Source: Candidatus Uhrbacteria bacterium RIFOXYB12_FULL_58_10 (GTDB lineage Bacteria > Patescibacteriota > Patescibacteriia > UBA9934 > GWF2-40-263). Taken from it: 35,180 nt of DNA. Location of the stretch: NCBI GenBank assembly GCA_943354165.1, contig CALRBH010000009.1:1-35180 (forward strand). The letters run 5' to 3'. Every line of letters begins with the position of its first letter. Within the stretch, counting starts at the first letter, position 1. The notes under the pieces are model-generated. The model saw only the letters and a list, made by a program, of their open reading frames with translations, was not told the origin of the DNA and did no database searches. Below are positions 26,253 to 35,180 of the stretch, one piece after another. The translations under genes were made by a program, and so were the position numbers.

Positions 26253-26870
26253 ATGTCTTCAAGGATTCGAAAACCTATCGCGAAGCTCTCCCGCCGCCTG
26301 GGCATCGTGCTCGGCAAGGAGAAGTACGTCCTTCGCCGCCCGTTCCCGCCTGGGGTACACGGTCCGGCCCAGGCCGCTCGCAAGCCAAAGCAGTCCTCGT
26401 ACGCGCTTCAGCTTCAGGAGAAGCAGCGCGCCAAGGCGCTCTACGGCATGCGCGATCGCCAGTTCCGCCGCACGTTCGAGGAATCGTCCAAGTTCAAGGG
26501 GAACACGGCCGAGACCCTCGTTCGCTTGCTGGAACAGCGCCTCGACAACGTCGTCTTCCGCCTCGGCTTCGCCACCACGCGTCGTCAGGCACGTCAGATG
26601 GTGACGCACGGCTTCTTCCTCGTTGATGGCGTGATGACGGACATCCCGTCCTTCCGCGTCGGCATCGGCACGGTCATCACTCTCAAGGAGAACAAGAAGG
26701 GCAAGGGGCTCATCACTGGTCTCTCTGAGCGGATGGCTAAAACCACTCCTCCAAAATGGCTCACCATTACGGCAGCCAGTATGGAAGGGAAGGTCACGGC
26801 CCTGCCAGAAGGTGAAGACCTGCGCACCGTGTTTGACCCGACACTGATCGTCGAATTCTACTCTCGCTAA
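26253..26870 (+). CDS. rpsD: 30S ribosomal protein S4
   Basis: RPFPPGVHG; QLQEKQRAKALYGMRDRQFRR; LEQRLDNVVFRLGFATTRRQARQMVTHG. Confidence 0.97.
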   Translation: MSSRIRKPIAKLSRRLGIVLGKEKYVLRRPFPPGVHGPAQAARKPKQSSYALQLQEKQRAKALYGMRDRQFRRTFEESSKFKGNTAETLVRLLEQRLDNVVFRLGFATTRRQARQMVTHGFFLVDGVMTDIPSFRVGIGTVITLKENKKGKGLITGLSERMAKTTPPKWLTITAASMEGKVTALPEGEDLRTVFDPTLIVEFYSR

Positions 26871-26895
26871 ACCCCGTTGACCCCACCAAGCGTCT

Positions 26896-27606
26896 ATGGA
26901 GAACATTCTTCTCCCATCTACGATCCGTTTCGAAGAGGGATCGAAACACAACGAAGGCGTCCTCGTCGTTGAGCCATGTTTTCACGGCTACGGCAATACG
27001 CTTGGCAACGCGCTTCGTCGCGTTCTCCTGTCCTCATTGCCTGGTGCAGCGGTCACCGCGGTGAAGATCAAGGGCGTCACGCATGAGTTCCAGGGAATGG
27101 ACGGCGTCAAGGAAGATGTCCTTGAAATCATCCTCAACCTTAAGACTCTGCGCCTTAAGCTCCACACGGACCAGCCGGTGAAGCTTACGCTCAAGGCCAA
27201 GGGGGCCACAGTGGTCACCGCTGGGGACTTCGAAAAGAACGCCGACGTCGAGATTGTGAACCAGGATTTGAAGATCGCCACACTGACCGATCCCAAGTCC
27301 ACCATGGAAATGGAAATCACGGTCGCCCGCGGCCGCGGTTGGATGCCAACCGAGGAACGCTTGAAGGAGCCAAAGGATCTCGGAACCATCAATATTGATG
27401 CACTCTTCTCCCCCGTTCGTAACGTAGGTTACAAAGTGGAGAACACCCGTGTGGGTGAGATCACCAACTTCGACAAGCTCACCATGACCATCGAAACCGA
27501 TGGCACGGTAACTCCAGAAGACGCCGTCAAGCAGTCCGCCAAGATCCTCATTGACTATTTCTCAATTCTGCTTCAGAATCCCAACGCTTCAGAAGGGACT
27601 GAATAA
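26896..27606 (+). CDS. rpoA: RNA polymerase subunit alpha, N-terminal domain only
   Basis: YGNTLGNALRRVLLSSLPGAAVTAVKIKGVTHEF; 236 aa ending before any alpha-CTD. Confidence 0.96.
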   Translation: MENILLPSTIRFEEGSKHNEGVLVVEPCFHGYGNTLGNALRRVLLSSLPGAAVTAVKIKGVTHEFQGMDGVKEDVLEIILNLKTLRLKLHTDQPVKLTLKAKGATVVTAGDFEKNADVEIVNQDLKIATLTDPKSTMEMEITVARGRGWMPTEERLKEPKDLGTINIDALFSPVRNVGYKVENTRVGEITNFDKLTMTIETDGTVTPEDAVKQSAKILIDYFSILLQNPNASEGTE

Positions 27607-27615
27607 TATCAGGGT

Positions 27616-27966
27616 ATGCGCCACCGGAAGAAAGGAAAATTGCTTGGACGTGAAAAGGCTCCGCGCGAAGCCCTGATTCGGAATCTGGTGGCGAGTGTTA
27701 TCCTGCACGAAAAGGTGAAGACCACCGAGGCTAAGGCCAAGGCGATCCGCCCATTCGTGGAGAAGATGATCACGGTCGGCAAGAAGAATACCCTTGCCAG
27801 CCGCCGCCAGCTCCTCTCGTTTTTCTACACTGACCACGCGGTCCGTAAGCTTCTTGAGGTCGTTGGTCCGCGCTATGCGACCCGCCCAGGCGGTTACACC
27901 CGCATCATTAAGCTCGGCCACCGCATGAGCGATGCCGCCGATGTGGTTCAGATCGAGCTTGTCTAA
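27616..27966 (+). CDS. rplQ: 50S ribosomal protein L17
   Basis: MRHRKKGKLLGREKAPREALIRNLVASVILHEKVKTTEAKAKAIRPFVEKMIT. Confidence 0.96.
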   Translation: MRHRKKGKLLGREKAPREALIRNLVASVILHEKVKTTEAKAKAIRPFVEKMITVGKKNTLASRRQLLSFFYTDHAVRKLLEVVGPRYATRPGGYTRIIKLGHRMSDAADVVQIELV

Positions 27967-27970
27967 TCCT

Positions 27971-28330
27971 ATGGCTACCATTGTTCGCGCCACTCATATC
28001 ATCGATGCTGCAGGGAAGGCTCCTGGTCGTATTGCGACTCAGGCCGCTCACCTGCTCATCGGTAAGCACAAGACCACGTTTTTCCCTAACGTTGACGCTG
28101 GGGATTTCGTGGAGGTGATTAACGCTTCAAAGATCGCTCCTACCGGCACCAAGGGTGAGACCAAGGTGTACAGCCACCACACCGGTTGGCCAGGTGGTTT
28201 GCGTCAGAAAAAGATGCAGGTCGTTATGGATGCAAATCCTGGCGAGGTGATTGAGCGTGCGGTCAGCCGCATGCTGCCTAAGAACACCACGCGCGAGCAG
28301 CGCATGCTGCGTCTCACCATCAAGCCATAA
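27971..28330 (+). CDS. rplM: 50S ribosomal protein L13
   Basis: HIIDAAGKAPGRIATQAAHLLIGKHK...YSHHTGWPGGLR; start at 27971. Confidence 0.95.
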   Translation: MATIVRATHIIDAAGKAPGRIATQAAHLLIGKHKTTFFPNVDAGDFVEVINASKIAPTGTKGETKVYSHHTGWPGGLRQKKMQVVMDANPGEVIERAVSRMLPKNTTREQRMLRLTIKP

Positions 28331-28332
28331 GT

Positions 28333-28734
28333 ATGTCTGAACCTACTCACTACTACTACGGCCTTGGACGCCGCAAGGAAGCCTCCGCCAAGGTTCGCAT
28401 CATCCCCCAGGGATCTGGGAAGATGACCGTGAACGGCAAGGAGATGAAGGTCTACTTTCCGACCTTCCACCTTCAGCAGTCCGTAAACGCGCCTTTCATG
28501 GCAACGGGAACAAACGAAAAGTTTGACCTCGTCGCAGACGTTGAAGGCGGCGGCCAGCGCGGTCAGGCAGAGAGCGTGCGCCTCGGAGTTTCCCGCGCCC
28601 TCCTCGAGTTCAACCCTGAATACCGCGCGTCCCTGAAGAAGCTCGGCTTCCTCACCCGCGATCCACGCGTCCGCGAACGCAAAAAGTACGGACACAAGTC
28701 CGCACGTCGCTCCCCACAGTGGGCAAAGCGTTAA
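28333..28734 (+). CDS. rpsI: 30S ribosomal protein S9
   Basis: YYYGLGRRKEASAKVRI...DPRVRERKKYGHKSARRSPQWAKR. Confidence 0.97.
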   Translation: MSEPTHYYYGLGRRKEASAKVRIIPQGSGKMTVNGKEMKVYFPTFHLQQSVNAPFMATGTNEKFDLVADVEGGGQRGQAESVRLGVSRALLEFNPEYRASLKKLGFLTRDPRVRERKKYGHKSARRSPQWAKR

Positions 28735-28744
28735 ACAGAATCCA

Positions 28745-28775
28745 AAAACACCCCGTCGACAGATGGGGTGTTTTG
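28745..28775 (+). terminator. Terminator of the ribosomal protein operon
   Basis: aaacacccc-gtcgacagat-ggggtgttttg. Confidence 0.8.
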
Positions 28776-28800
28776 ATGTAAAAATAGGGGACAAATTGCT

Positions 28801-30282
28801 ATGTCTCTTGGACGAAATACCGCGTACTTAACACTTGCATCGGTGGCCCAGAAGGTCCTTTCGTTTTTCTATTTCCTCGTCGTTGCGCGGGTGATGGGGT
28901 CGGAGGATACGGGTGGGTACTTCCTCGCGCTTTCGCTGATTACGCTTTCGCAGGTTGTTGCTGACGCGGGGCTTTCGAGCGTTGTTACGCGTTCGGTCGC
29001 CTCGGAGAAGGAACATGCGATCGACACGGTTCGGCGGGCGATTGGGGTGAAGGTGCCGGCGTTGTTCCTTGCTTGCGTGGCGGCGATCGTTGCGTCTCAT
29101 GTGCTTGGATATGACGCTCAGACGCGCCTGTTGGTGCTTCTTGCTCTGCCGATCCTTCTGGCGGATTCCATTTCGATCCTGTGTTACGCCACGTTGCGTG
29201 GGCTTCATACGCTTGCCTACGAATCGATCGGACTTTTTCTTGGGCAGTTCACGACGCTCGTTGTCGGTGGGATTGCGCTTGCGATGTTTCCAGATACGCG
29301 CGTGCTTATCTTGGCGCTCCTGTGTGGAAGCGTCACGAATTTTCTTCTTTCGATTCATCAGATTAGCAAACGGCTCGGGTGGGGCGCCTTCAAGCCGGAT
29401 TTTCGCGCCGCATCTTTCAAGACAACGCTTCGAGAATCCGCCCCATTCCTTCTTGCAGCGGTGTTTGTGAAGCTCTACAGCTCCCTCGATGTTCAATTCC
29501 TCTATCACTACCTCGGACAGGCAGCGGTGGGGGTGTATGGAGTAGCCTATAAATTCACGTACGCGTTCCAATTCATTCCGCTCGCGTTTTCCGCGGCGCT
29601 ATTCCCGCAGCTTTCAAAACTGATTGGCGAGGACAAGCGTGGGGAAGCGGCGCTCATCTTGGAACGCGCGTTCCGGTACATGCTTATCATTGGGACACCG
29701 CTCGCGTTTGGGCTTGCAGCGGTAGCTGGGCCTGCCATCCTGCTTGCTGGGGAAGAGTATGCGGCCGGTGCCGCGGTGCTTGCAATCTTGCCGCTCGCGC
29801 TCATTCCATCGTTCTTGGATATCCCGGTCGGTAGCGTGCTGAACGCTGGGCATCGACAGGGAGTAAAGACGGCCCTCTTCGGTCTGACTCTTGTCGTGAA
29901 CCTGATTCTGAACGCTGTGCTCGTCCCGCGATTTGGCATGATGGGCGCCGCGTATGCGTCGATCGTGAGCCTTTACGTCCTATTCCTCTCCGGATTTTCC
30001 TTCGTTCCAAAGATTCTTCCGACGTTCCGACCTTCGCGCCTATGGCACATCGCCCTTCCAGCCCTCGTGTCTGGCGGAGTGATGTATGTCACCGTGCGAG
30101 CCTTGATTGCGGCCGTAGATTTTTCACCGTCACAGGAACTTTTGCTTGCGGTGCCGGTCGGTGGCATCGTCTTTGCCGTATCGATCTTCCTGACACGTGG
30201 CGTGCGCGCGCATGAGATCCGAAATCTCATGTCGACGCTCCGTCGCAAACCTTCCTATGCGCCTCCTGCTCCTGACGCTTGA
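28801..30282 (+). CDS. Oligosaccharide flippase (Wzx/MATE-like)
   Basis: Multi-TM; MSLGRNTAYLTLASVAQKVLSFFYFLVVARVMGSEDTGGYFLALS. Confidence 0.9.
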   Translation: MSLGRNTAYLTLASVAQKVLSFFYFLVVARVMGSEDTGGYFLALSLITLSQVVADAGLSSVVTRSVASEKEHAIDTVRRAIGVKVPALFLACVAAIVASHVLGYDAQTRLLVLLALPILLADSISILCYATLRGLHTLAYESIGLFLGQFTTLVVGGIALAMFPDTRVLILALLCGSVTNFLLSIHQISKRLGWGAFKPDFRAASFKTTLRESAPFLLAAVFVKLYSSLDVQFLYHYLGQAAVGVYGVAYKFTYAFQFIPLAFSAALFPQLSKLIGEDKRGEAALILERAFRYMLIIGTPLAFGLAAVAGPAILLAGEEYAAGAAVLAILPLALIPSFLDIPVGSVLNAGHRQGVKTALFGLTLVVNLILNAVLVPRFGMMGAAYASIVSLYVLFLSGFSFVPKILPTFRPSRLWHIALPALVSGGVMYVTVRALIAAVDFSPSQELLLAVPVGGIVFAVSIFLTRGVRAHEIRNLMSTLRRKPSYAPPAPDA

Positions 30283-31450
30283 TTTTCCGCCCATGCGCGG
30301 AGGTGTTGCGAGCTACTTGGATGGGCTCGCGCGGTTTTTTCGCGATCAGATTACGGTCGTCGCACCACCGCAAAAAGGTTGGGAAGGTTTGGGAGGTTTG
30401 GGAGGTTCGGGAGGTTTAGAAGGAATGAAGGAGTTCGATTTGACGTGTGGGTATTCGGTGAAGCGGATTTCGCTTTTGAATAAGTGGGTGAACCCGCATT
30501 GGTTTCCCACGATCTGGTATCTGGTTTCGAATCGATCGTCGTACGATACAGTGATAGTGAGCCATGTGCTTCCGATGGGGACGGCGGCTTGGTTTGCAAA
30601 AATGGTCACACGAAAGCCGTTCGTCATTATCGTTCACGGAATGGACGTTGCCCTCGCTCGACGAAATCCTTGGAAGCGCAGGCTTGCAGGAATGGTTTTG
30701 CGTGGAGCAAAGGCAGTGGTATGCAATACGAAGGCGCTTGAGAAGGAAGTGAAGGATGCGTTTGGTGTGAAGCAGACGATCGTCTGCTACCCGAGCGTTG
30801 CGGGGCTGATGCCAGAGTCGGCAACCTCCCCTAACCCCTCCCCTTCGACTCCGCTCAGGACAGGCTTGGCGAAGGAGGGGAATCAAGGATTACGGCTTTT
30901 AACGGTTTCGCGGCTTGTCGAGCGTAAGGGGCAAATGCGCGTGCTTGAAGCGTTGTCGAAACTGCGAACGGCCGGAAAGGGAGCGCTTTTCGCTTCGTAC
31001 ACGATTATCGGATCTGGTCCGATGGAAACAGAATTGCGTGAGGCGACAGATCGGTTAGGGTTGAACGATGTCGTCGCGTTCGCTGGGGACGTTGATGACG
31101 CTACGCTTCATACTGCGTATAATACTTGTGACGCATTCATTATGCCTACGATCGGTGGAGCGGCTGATCGTGAAGGGTTTGGGATGGTGTATGTCGAAGC
31201 GGCTCTGTGTGGGATCCCTTCGATCGCTTCGCATCTTCCAGGCGTTGATGAAGCGGTGTTGGACGGGAAGACCGGCATTCTGGTTCCCGATGGGGACGTC
31301 GACGCACTAGCTTCCGCGATAGAACGCCTTGCGAACAATCCCGTTGAACGTCGACAGCTGGGCGAAGCTGCGAAGATTCGTGCGACGTATGAATTCACGG
31401 CTGACAAGCAGTTTGGGAAATTAAGAGAGGCGTTAGGTGTTAGGCGTTAG
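30257..31450 (+). CDS. Glycosyltransferase family 4
   Basis: FPPMRGGVASYLDGLARF; VHGMDVAL; LLTVSRLVERKGQ; ADREGFGMVYVEAALCGIPSIAS. Confidence 0.92.
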   Translation: MRLLLLTLDFPPMRGGVASYLDGLARFFRDQITVVAPPQKGWEGLGGLGGSGGLEGMKEFDLTCGYSVKRISLLNKWVNPHWFPTIWYLVSNRSSYDTVIVSHVLPMGTAAWFAKMVTRKPFVIIVHGMDVALARRNPWKRRLAGMVLRGAKAVVCNTKALEKEVKDAFGVKQTIVCYPSVAGLMPESATSPNPSPSTPLRTGLAKEGNQGLRLLTVSRLVERKGQMRVLEALSKLRTAGKGALFASYTIIGSGPMETELREATDRLGLNDVVAFAGDVDDATLHTAYNTCDAFIMPTIGGAADREGFGMVYVEAALCGIPSIASHLPGVDEAVLDGKTGILVPDGDVDALASAIERLANNPVERRQLGEAAKIRATYEFTADKQFGKLREALGVRR

Positions 31451-31461
31451 GCCACAGGGAT

Positions 31462-32169
31462 ATGCCAAGAATTTCTGTCATCATTCCGACGTACCAGCAT
31501 GCCTCCACCATCGGGCCGTGTTTGGATTCCGTTCTCGCGCAGACGTTGAAGCCTTTCGAAATCATTGTAGTGAACGATGGATCGACTGACGGAACGGAAA
31601 AGGTGCTCGAAACCTATCGCGATCACGTGACCGTCATTTCGCAGGTGAACTGCGGATCGAACCCGTCGCGCAATACGGGCTGGAAAGCCTCTACGGGCGA
31701 CTTCCTGATCTTTTGCGATGCTGACGTCATCATGCAACCAAACATGCTGGAGAGGCTCGCAGGGGTGCTTGAGGAGCATCCGGAGGCTAGTTATGCATAT
31801 GGCGGATTCCGGTTTGGTTGGAAGGCGATGCCGGCCGCCTATTTCGATTCGGAACGATTGCGCAAGACGAATTACATTCACACCACAGCTCTGATTCGCC
31901 GCGAACATTTCCCGGGATTCGACGAGGCTATCAAGCGGTTCCAGGATTGGGACGTTTGGCTTACCATGTTGGAAGCGGGTCATGTGGGCGTGCAGCTCCC
32001 CGGCGAACTGTTTCAGATTATCGACGTGGCCGGGCGCGCGGGGATCAGCCAGTGGGTTCCGTCCATCGTGCTGAAATTCCCTTGGAAGTATGTGGGATGG
32101 ATGCCCGCCTCGGTGAAGAAATATCAGCAGGCAAGGGAAGTGATCGCGAAGAAGCACCATCTCGCATGA
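31462..32169 (+). CDS. Glycosyltransferase family 2
   Basis: MPRISVIIPTYQHASTIGPCLDSVLAQTLKPFEIIVVNDGSTDGT. Confidence 0.93.
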   Translation: MPRISVIIPTYQHASTIGPCLDSVLAQTLKPFEIIVVNDGSTDGTEKVLETYRDHVTVISQVNCGSNPSRNTGWKASTGDFLIFCDADVIMQPNMLERLAGVLEEHPEASYAYGGFRFGWKAMPAAYFDSERLRKTNYIHTTALIRREHFPGFDEAIKRFQDWDVWLTMLEAGHVGVQLPGELFQIIDVAGRAGISQWVPSIVLKFPWKYVGWMPASVKKYQQAREVIAKKHHLA

Positions 32170-33008
32170 TCTCAATCCTCACGGTCAACTATCGGACGAA
32201 GGCGTATCTCGAGCGCATGCTTGCGACGCTGTTTGCGCATCTTAAATGCGAGGCGGAAGTCATTGTGGTCGAGAACAAGTCCGGCGACGACCTTGTGGAC
32301 CTGGCGCACGACTATCCGATGGTTCGTATTCTCAAGAGCAAAATAAACTTGGGCTTTGCCGGAGGATGTCACCTCGCGGCGCAGCATGCCAAGGGCGACT
32401 ATTTCATTCTCGTAAATCCGGACATCGAGTTTACGGAGGACGCGGTTTGCACTCTCTCTAAACGGATGCGGAATGAACCCACTGTTGCGGTCGGCGGCAT
32501 TTCTCTCAAGAACACCGATGGCAGCCAGCAGTCTTGCGTCTGGGGATTCCCACGGCCAATGGATCAGCTCATGCTGCTTCTCAAGCTTCCGCATCTTTTC
32601 CCGAATCTCAAGCCAATTGAGCGGTGGCTTGCGAAGGATTTCGATTATTCTAAGACACAGGATTGCGATCAGGTGATGGGCGCGTTCTTTTGCGTCCGGC
32701 GCGACGTCTGGGAAAAGCTCAGCGGGCTCGATCGCGGATATTTCATGTGGTACGAGGAAGTGGATTTCTGCAAACGCGCGCGCAACGCCGGGTTCCGTAT
32801 TCGCTATTACGCCGACATCAAAGCGACTCATGCAGGTGGCAGTAGTTTTACGTCGCTTGGCACCTGGAGGAAGCAGGCGATGGTTCGCAGGAGTATCCGC
32901 CGGTACGCCCGTAAGCATTTTGGGATGGTTTGGTGGGCGATATTCCTTGTCCTCGAACCCGTGTTTCTCCTGATCGCCGCCGTCGCTTCAATCGTCAAAC
33001 CCTCGTAA
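32166..33008 (+). CDS. Glycosyltransferase family 2 (rhamnosyltransferase-like)
   Basis: MISILTVNYRTKAYLERMLATL...NLGFAGGCHLAA...DYFILVNPDIEF; ATGA overlap with the upstream gene. Confidence 0.92.
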   Translation: MISILTVNYRTKAYLERMLATLFAHLKCEAEVIVVENKSGDDLVDLAHDYPMVRILKSKINLGFAGGCHLAAQHAKGDYFILVNPDIEFTEDAVCTLSKRMRNEPTVAVGGISLKNTDGSQQSCVWGFPRPMDQLMLLLKLPHLFPNLKPIERWLAKDFDYSKTQDCDQVMGAFFCVRRDVWEKLSGLDRGYFMWYEEVDFCKRARNAGFRIRYYADIKATHAGGSSFTSLGTWRKQAMVRRSIRRYARKHFGMVWWAIFLVLEPVFLLIAAVASIVKPS

Positions 33009-33012
33009 CCCT

Positions 33013-34569
33013 ATGTTCCGCGAACAATTTTTCGGGAAACCATTTTTGATAACCTTTGCGGGACTCGCCGCCTACTTCGGCCTCGCGATTCTGGTTTACA
33101 AAACACCATTCACGTTGATCCTCCTGGGCATCACAGCTCTCGTTGTTTTCTCTGTGTCGATGAAGCGCATGGAGTGGGGAATCTTCATTGCGATGGCCGA
33201 GCTGTTTGGAAACTCGCACGGACACCTCGTCGACGCTTCCGTCGGCGGGATCGTCGTTTCGCTGCGTATGGCGGTGTTCGCTGCGGTGATGGCGGCCTGG
33301 GCCGTGCATGCGATACGCGGTCGGCATCTTCCGTTTAAGAACGATCAACGCCTGTTTCCGTTCTTGTTGTTGGCTGCAGCCGTACTTATGGGCTTCGTCC
33401 GTGGATTTGGGGCGCATACGCCGATGGACGCGTTTCAGGATGGGAATGCGTACATGTATCTCGCTTACGCGCTTCCAATCGCGGGGATCGTTTGGAATCC
33501 TTCGATGAAACGGGAGTTGCTTCAGATTTTCATGGCCGCAGCGGCGTGGATGGCGGCCGTTACGCTCGGGCTTCTCTACGTGTTCACGCATCTTTCCGGA
33601 GAGACACTCGTGCCGATCTATAAGTTTATTCGGGATACGCGTACAGGTGAACTGACCCAGATGGATGGGGGATTGTTCCGCGTGTTCCTTCAGGGGCAGT
33701 TTTCTGTAGCGGTTGCGGCACTCGTGGCGTTCGCTCTTATGCTTTGGCAAAAGGGCGTTTCGCATGTGCGGAGTGATCGCCGCATTGTTTTTGCTGCGTT
33801 TGTCACCATCGTCGCCGCGCTTCTCATCAGTCAGTCGCGGAGCTTCTGGACGGGACTGGTTCCGGCTATTGCCTGTGTTCTTGGCCTGTACCTCTACATC
33901 GTTCGTCCGAAGATGAAGCTCTTCGTCCGTCAGATGGGGTTTGTCGCCCTTGCGGACATTTGTGGGCTCGTGGTGATGGTGGCGATTCTCCTATTCCCGA
34001 TTCCTTATCGCGCCGGATCATTCGAGGCCTTCCGATTATCATTTTCCGACCGAACGACGAATCTTGGCGATGTGGCCATTTCCAGCCGCTGGAATCTACT
34101 TCCTGAGCTGATGGAGGAAATCAAAGAGCAACCGATTCTCGGGAAGGGATTCGGGGAAGAAGTCGCTTTTGTGAGCGATGATCCTCGTGTGCGGGCCATC
34201 TATCCGGATGGAAAGTGGCGAACGTATTCACTTGAATGGGGCTGGCTCGATCTTTGGTTGAAGATGGGACTCCTCGGCCCCGTCTGTTTTGCCGTCGCGC
34301 ATTTTCTCCTTGGAAAGATGCTTTACGCCCGCGTGCGTGAGCCGGAAGGATGGCTTCATGCGGGGTTGATCGCCAGCCTCGTCTTTTTGGCCGCTACACA
34401 TGTATTTTCCCCATATCTCAACCACCCGCTCGGTCTCGGACTCCTTCTGCTCATCATCCCGTTCATCAACCGAAACGCGCCCCGGGTGGGAGCGCGTGCG
34501 GAGGAGGTTGAAGTATTAAAGGTTCCTGCGATCGGGTATATCGCGCCGATTCCGACCATGGAAGGGTAG
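33013..34569 (+). CDS. O-antigen ligase/polymerase-like membrane protein
   Basis: 518-aa multi-TM protein with Wzy/WaaL-like loop, in a polysaccharide cluster. Confidence 0.8.
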   Translation: MFREQFFGKPFLITFAGLAAYFGLAILVYKTPFTLILLGITALVVFSVSMKRMEWGIFIAMAELFGNSHGHLVDASVGGIVVSLRMAVFAAVMAAWAVHAIRGRHLPFKNDQRLFPFLLLAAAVLMGFVRGFGAHTPMDAFQDGNAYMYLAYALPIAGIVWNPSMKRELLQIFMAAAAWMAAVTLGLLYVFTHLSGETLVPIYKFIRDTRTGELTQMDGGLFRVFLQGQFSVAVAALVAFALMLWQKGVSHVRSDRRIVFAAFVTIVAALLISQSRSFWTGLVPAIACVLGLYLYIVRPKMKLFVRQMGFVALADICGLVVMVAILLFPIPYRAGSFEAFRLSFSDRTTNLGDVAISSRWNLLPELMEEIKEQPILGKGFGEEVAFVSDDPRVRAIYPDGKWRTYSLEWGWLDLWLKMGLLGPVCFAVAHFLLGKMLYARVREPEGWLHAGLIASLVFLAATHVFSPYLNHPLGLGLLLLIIPFINRNAPRVGARAEEVEVLKVPAIGYIAPIPTMEG

Positions 34570-34570
34570 G

Positions 34571-35180
34571 CTACGACAGAATTGTCCTATCGACATCCCC
34601 GAATCCGTTCAAGAAAGCTCCCGTATCCATGGGAGTTTTTCCTTCTGGCTGTATGCGGTTGATTTTGAGAAGGCCATGTCCGGTGTGCACGTGCAGGGTC
34701 GACCCGTGGATTTGCACCGTCCCAGGAGAAAGTGTTGCCGCTTCCCCGAGAACTTCGCATACATGGATCTTCAAACGCAGGGGGAGGTCGTGACGCTGCC
34801 AGACGGTCCAGGCGGATGGCCAGCCGGCGTAGGCTCGGACGATTCGGTCGATCTCGATGGCAGGTTTCGTCCAATCGATGCGTCCGTCGTCCTTTTCGAT
34901 CAACTTTGTGATGGTCGCCCTTGAATCGTCCTGGGGAACAGGGACAAGATTACCACTCAAGTAACGTTCCAGAGTGTCGACAAGCAGAGCGGGGCCTTGA
35001 AAACTAATTTTATTAGCGAGCGTTATAGAGGTCTCGCGTGCATCGAGCTCGATGTGGTCTTGGGCGAGGATCGAACCTGTGTCCATTCCGGCGTCCATTT
35101 TTATGATGGTGATTCCTGTCTGCGCGTCGCCGTTCAAAATTGGTGCTTGAATTGGAGAGGGACCACGGTACTTTGGCAGG
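34571..35180 (-). CDS. fmt: Methionyl-tRNA formyltransferase, C-terminal part (5' end outside window)
   Basis: LPKYRGPSPIQAPILNGDAQTGITIIKMDAGMDTGSIL...IDWTKPAIEIDRIVRAYAGWPSAWT. Confidence 0.95.
   Translation of the reverse strand, partial: LPKYRGPSPIQAPILNGDAQTGITIIKMDAGMDTGSILAQDHIELDARETSITLANKISFQGPALLVDTLERYLSGNLVPVPQDDSRATITKLIEKDDGRIDWTKPAIEIDRIVRAYAGWPSAWTVWQRHDLPLRLKIHVCEVLGEAATLSPGTVQIHGSTLHVHTGHGLLKINRIQPEGKTPMDTGAFLNGFGDVDRTILS

Noticed and set aside
25408-26262. 284-aa minus-strand ORF across rpsM/rpsK
   Set aside because: Antisense to well-identified ribosomal protein genes; the open frame is a compositional artefact.
28828-29571. 247-aa minus-strand ORF
   Set aside because: Shadow of the flippase gene; low-complexity Arg/Lys-rich translation typical of the antisense of GC-rich coding sequence.
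34617-34641. ctccc-gtatccat-gggag-ttttt as a terminator for the O-antigen ligase gene
   Set aside because: Short 5-bp stem located in fmt coding sequence; possible but too weak to list as a feature.

Overview
The window looks like a Candidatus Patescibacteria (CPR)-type chromosome segment. Housekeeping blocks are secD/secF, uppP, mnmA, era, rlmD, murJ, alaS, a ribosomal-protein/rpoA operon, a surface-polysaccharide cluster and fmt. The standout is an accessory locus at about 12.1-15.9 kb. It carries a short CRISPR array (three full 37-bp repeats plus a half repeat, spacers 28-32 nt), a structured upstream non-coding region with a roughly 25-nt anti-repeat (tracrRNA candidate), a convergent Cas1 ORF that keeps the catalytic core but lacks the N-terminal domain, and a promoter-driven two-gene operon. 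That operon encodes a ~92-aa unknown protein translationally coupled to a compact 662-aa Cas12/TnpB-like effector. By motif alignment all three RuvC acidic residues of the effector appear substituted (D to T463, E to H547, D to A640/G639), while the zinc ribbon is retained. This is consistent with a nuclease-dead, binding-only, tracrRNA-guided type V system; its subtype assignment (Cas12m/V-M-like or new) needs searches I cannot run. Other observations: a decayed FecR/CHASE2-cyclase module with internal stops and deletion of the cyclase catalytic domain, RpoA lacking the alpha-CTD, a short AlaS, and a family of short degenerate word repeats located in gene ends, signal peptides and enzyme coding regions.
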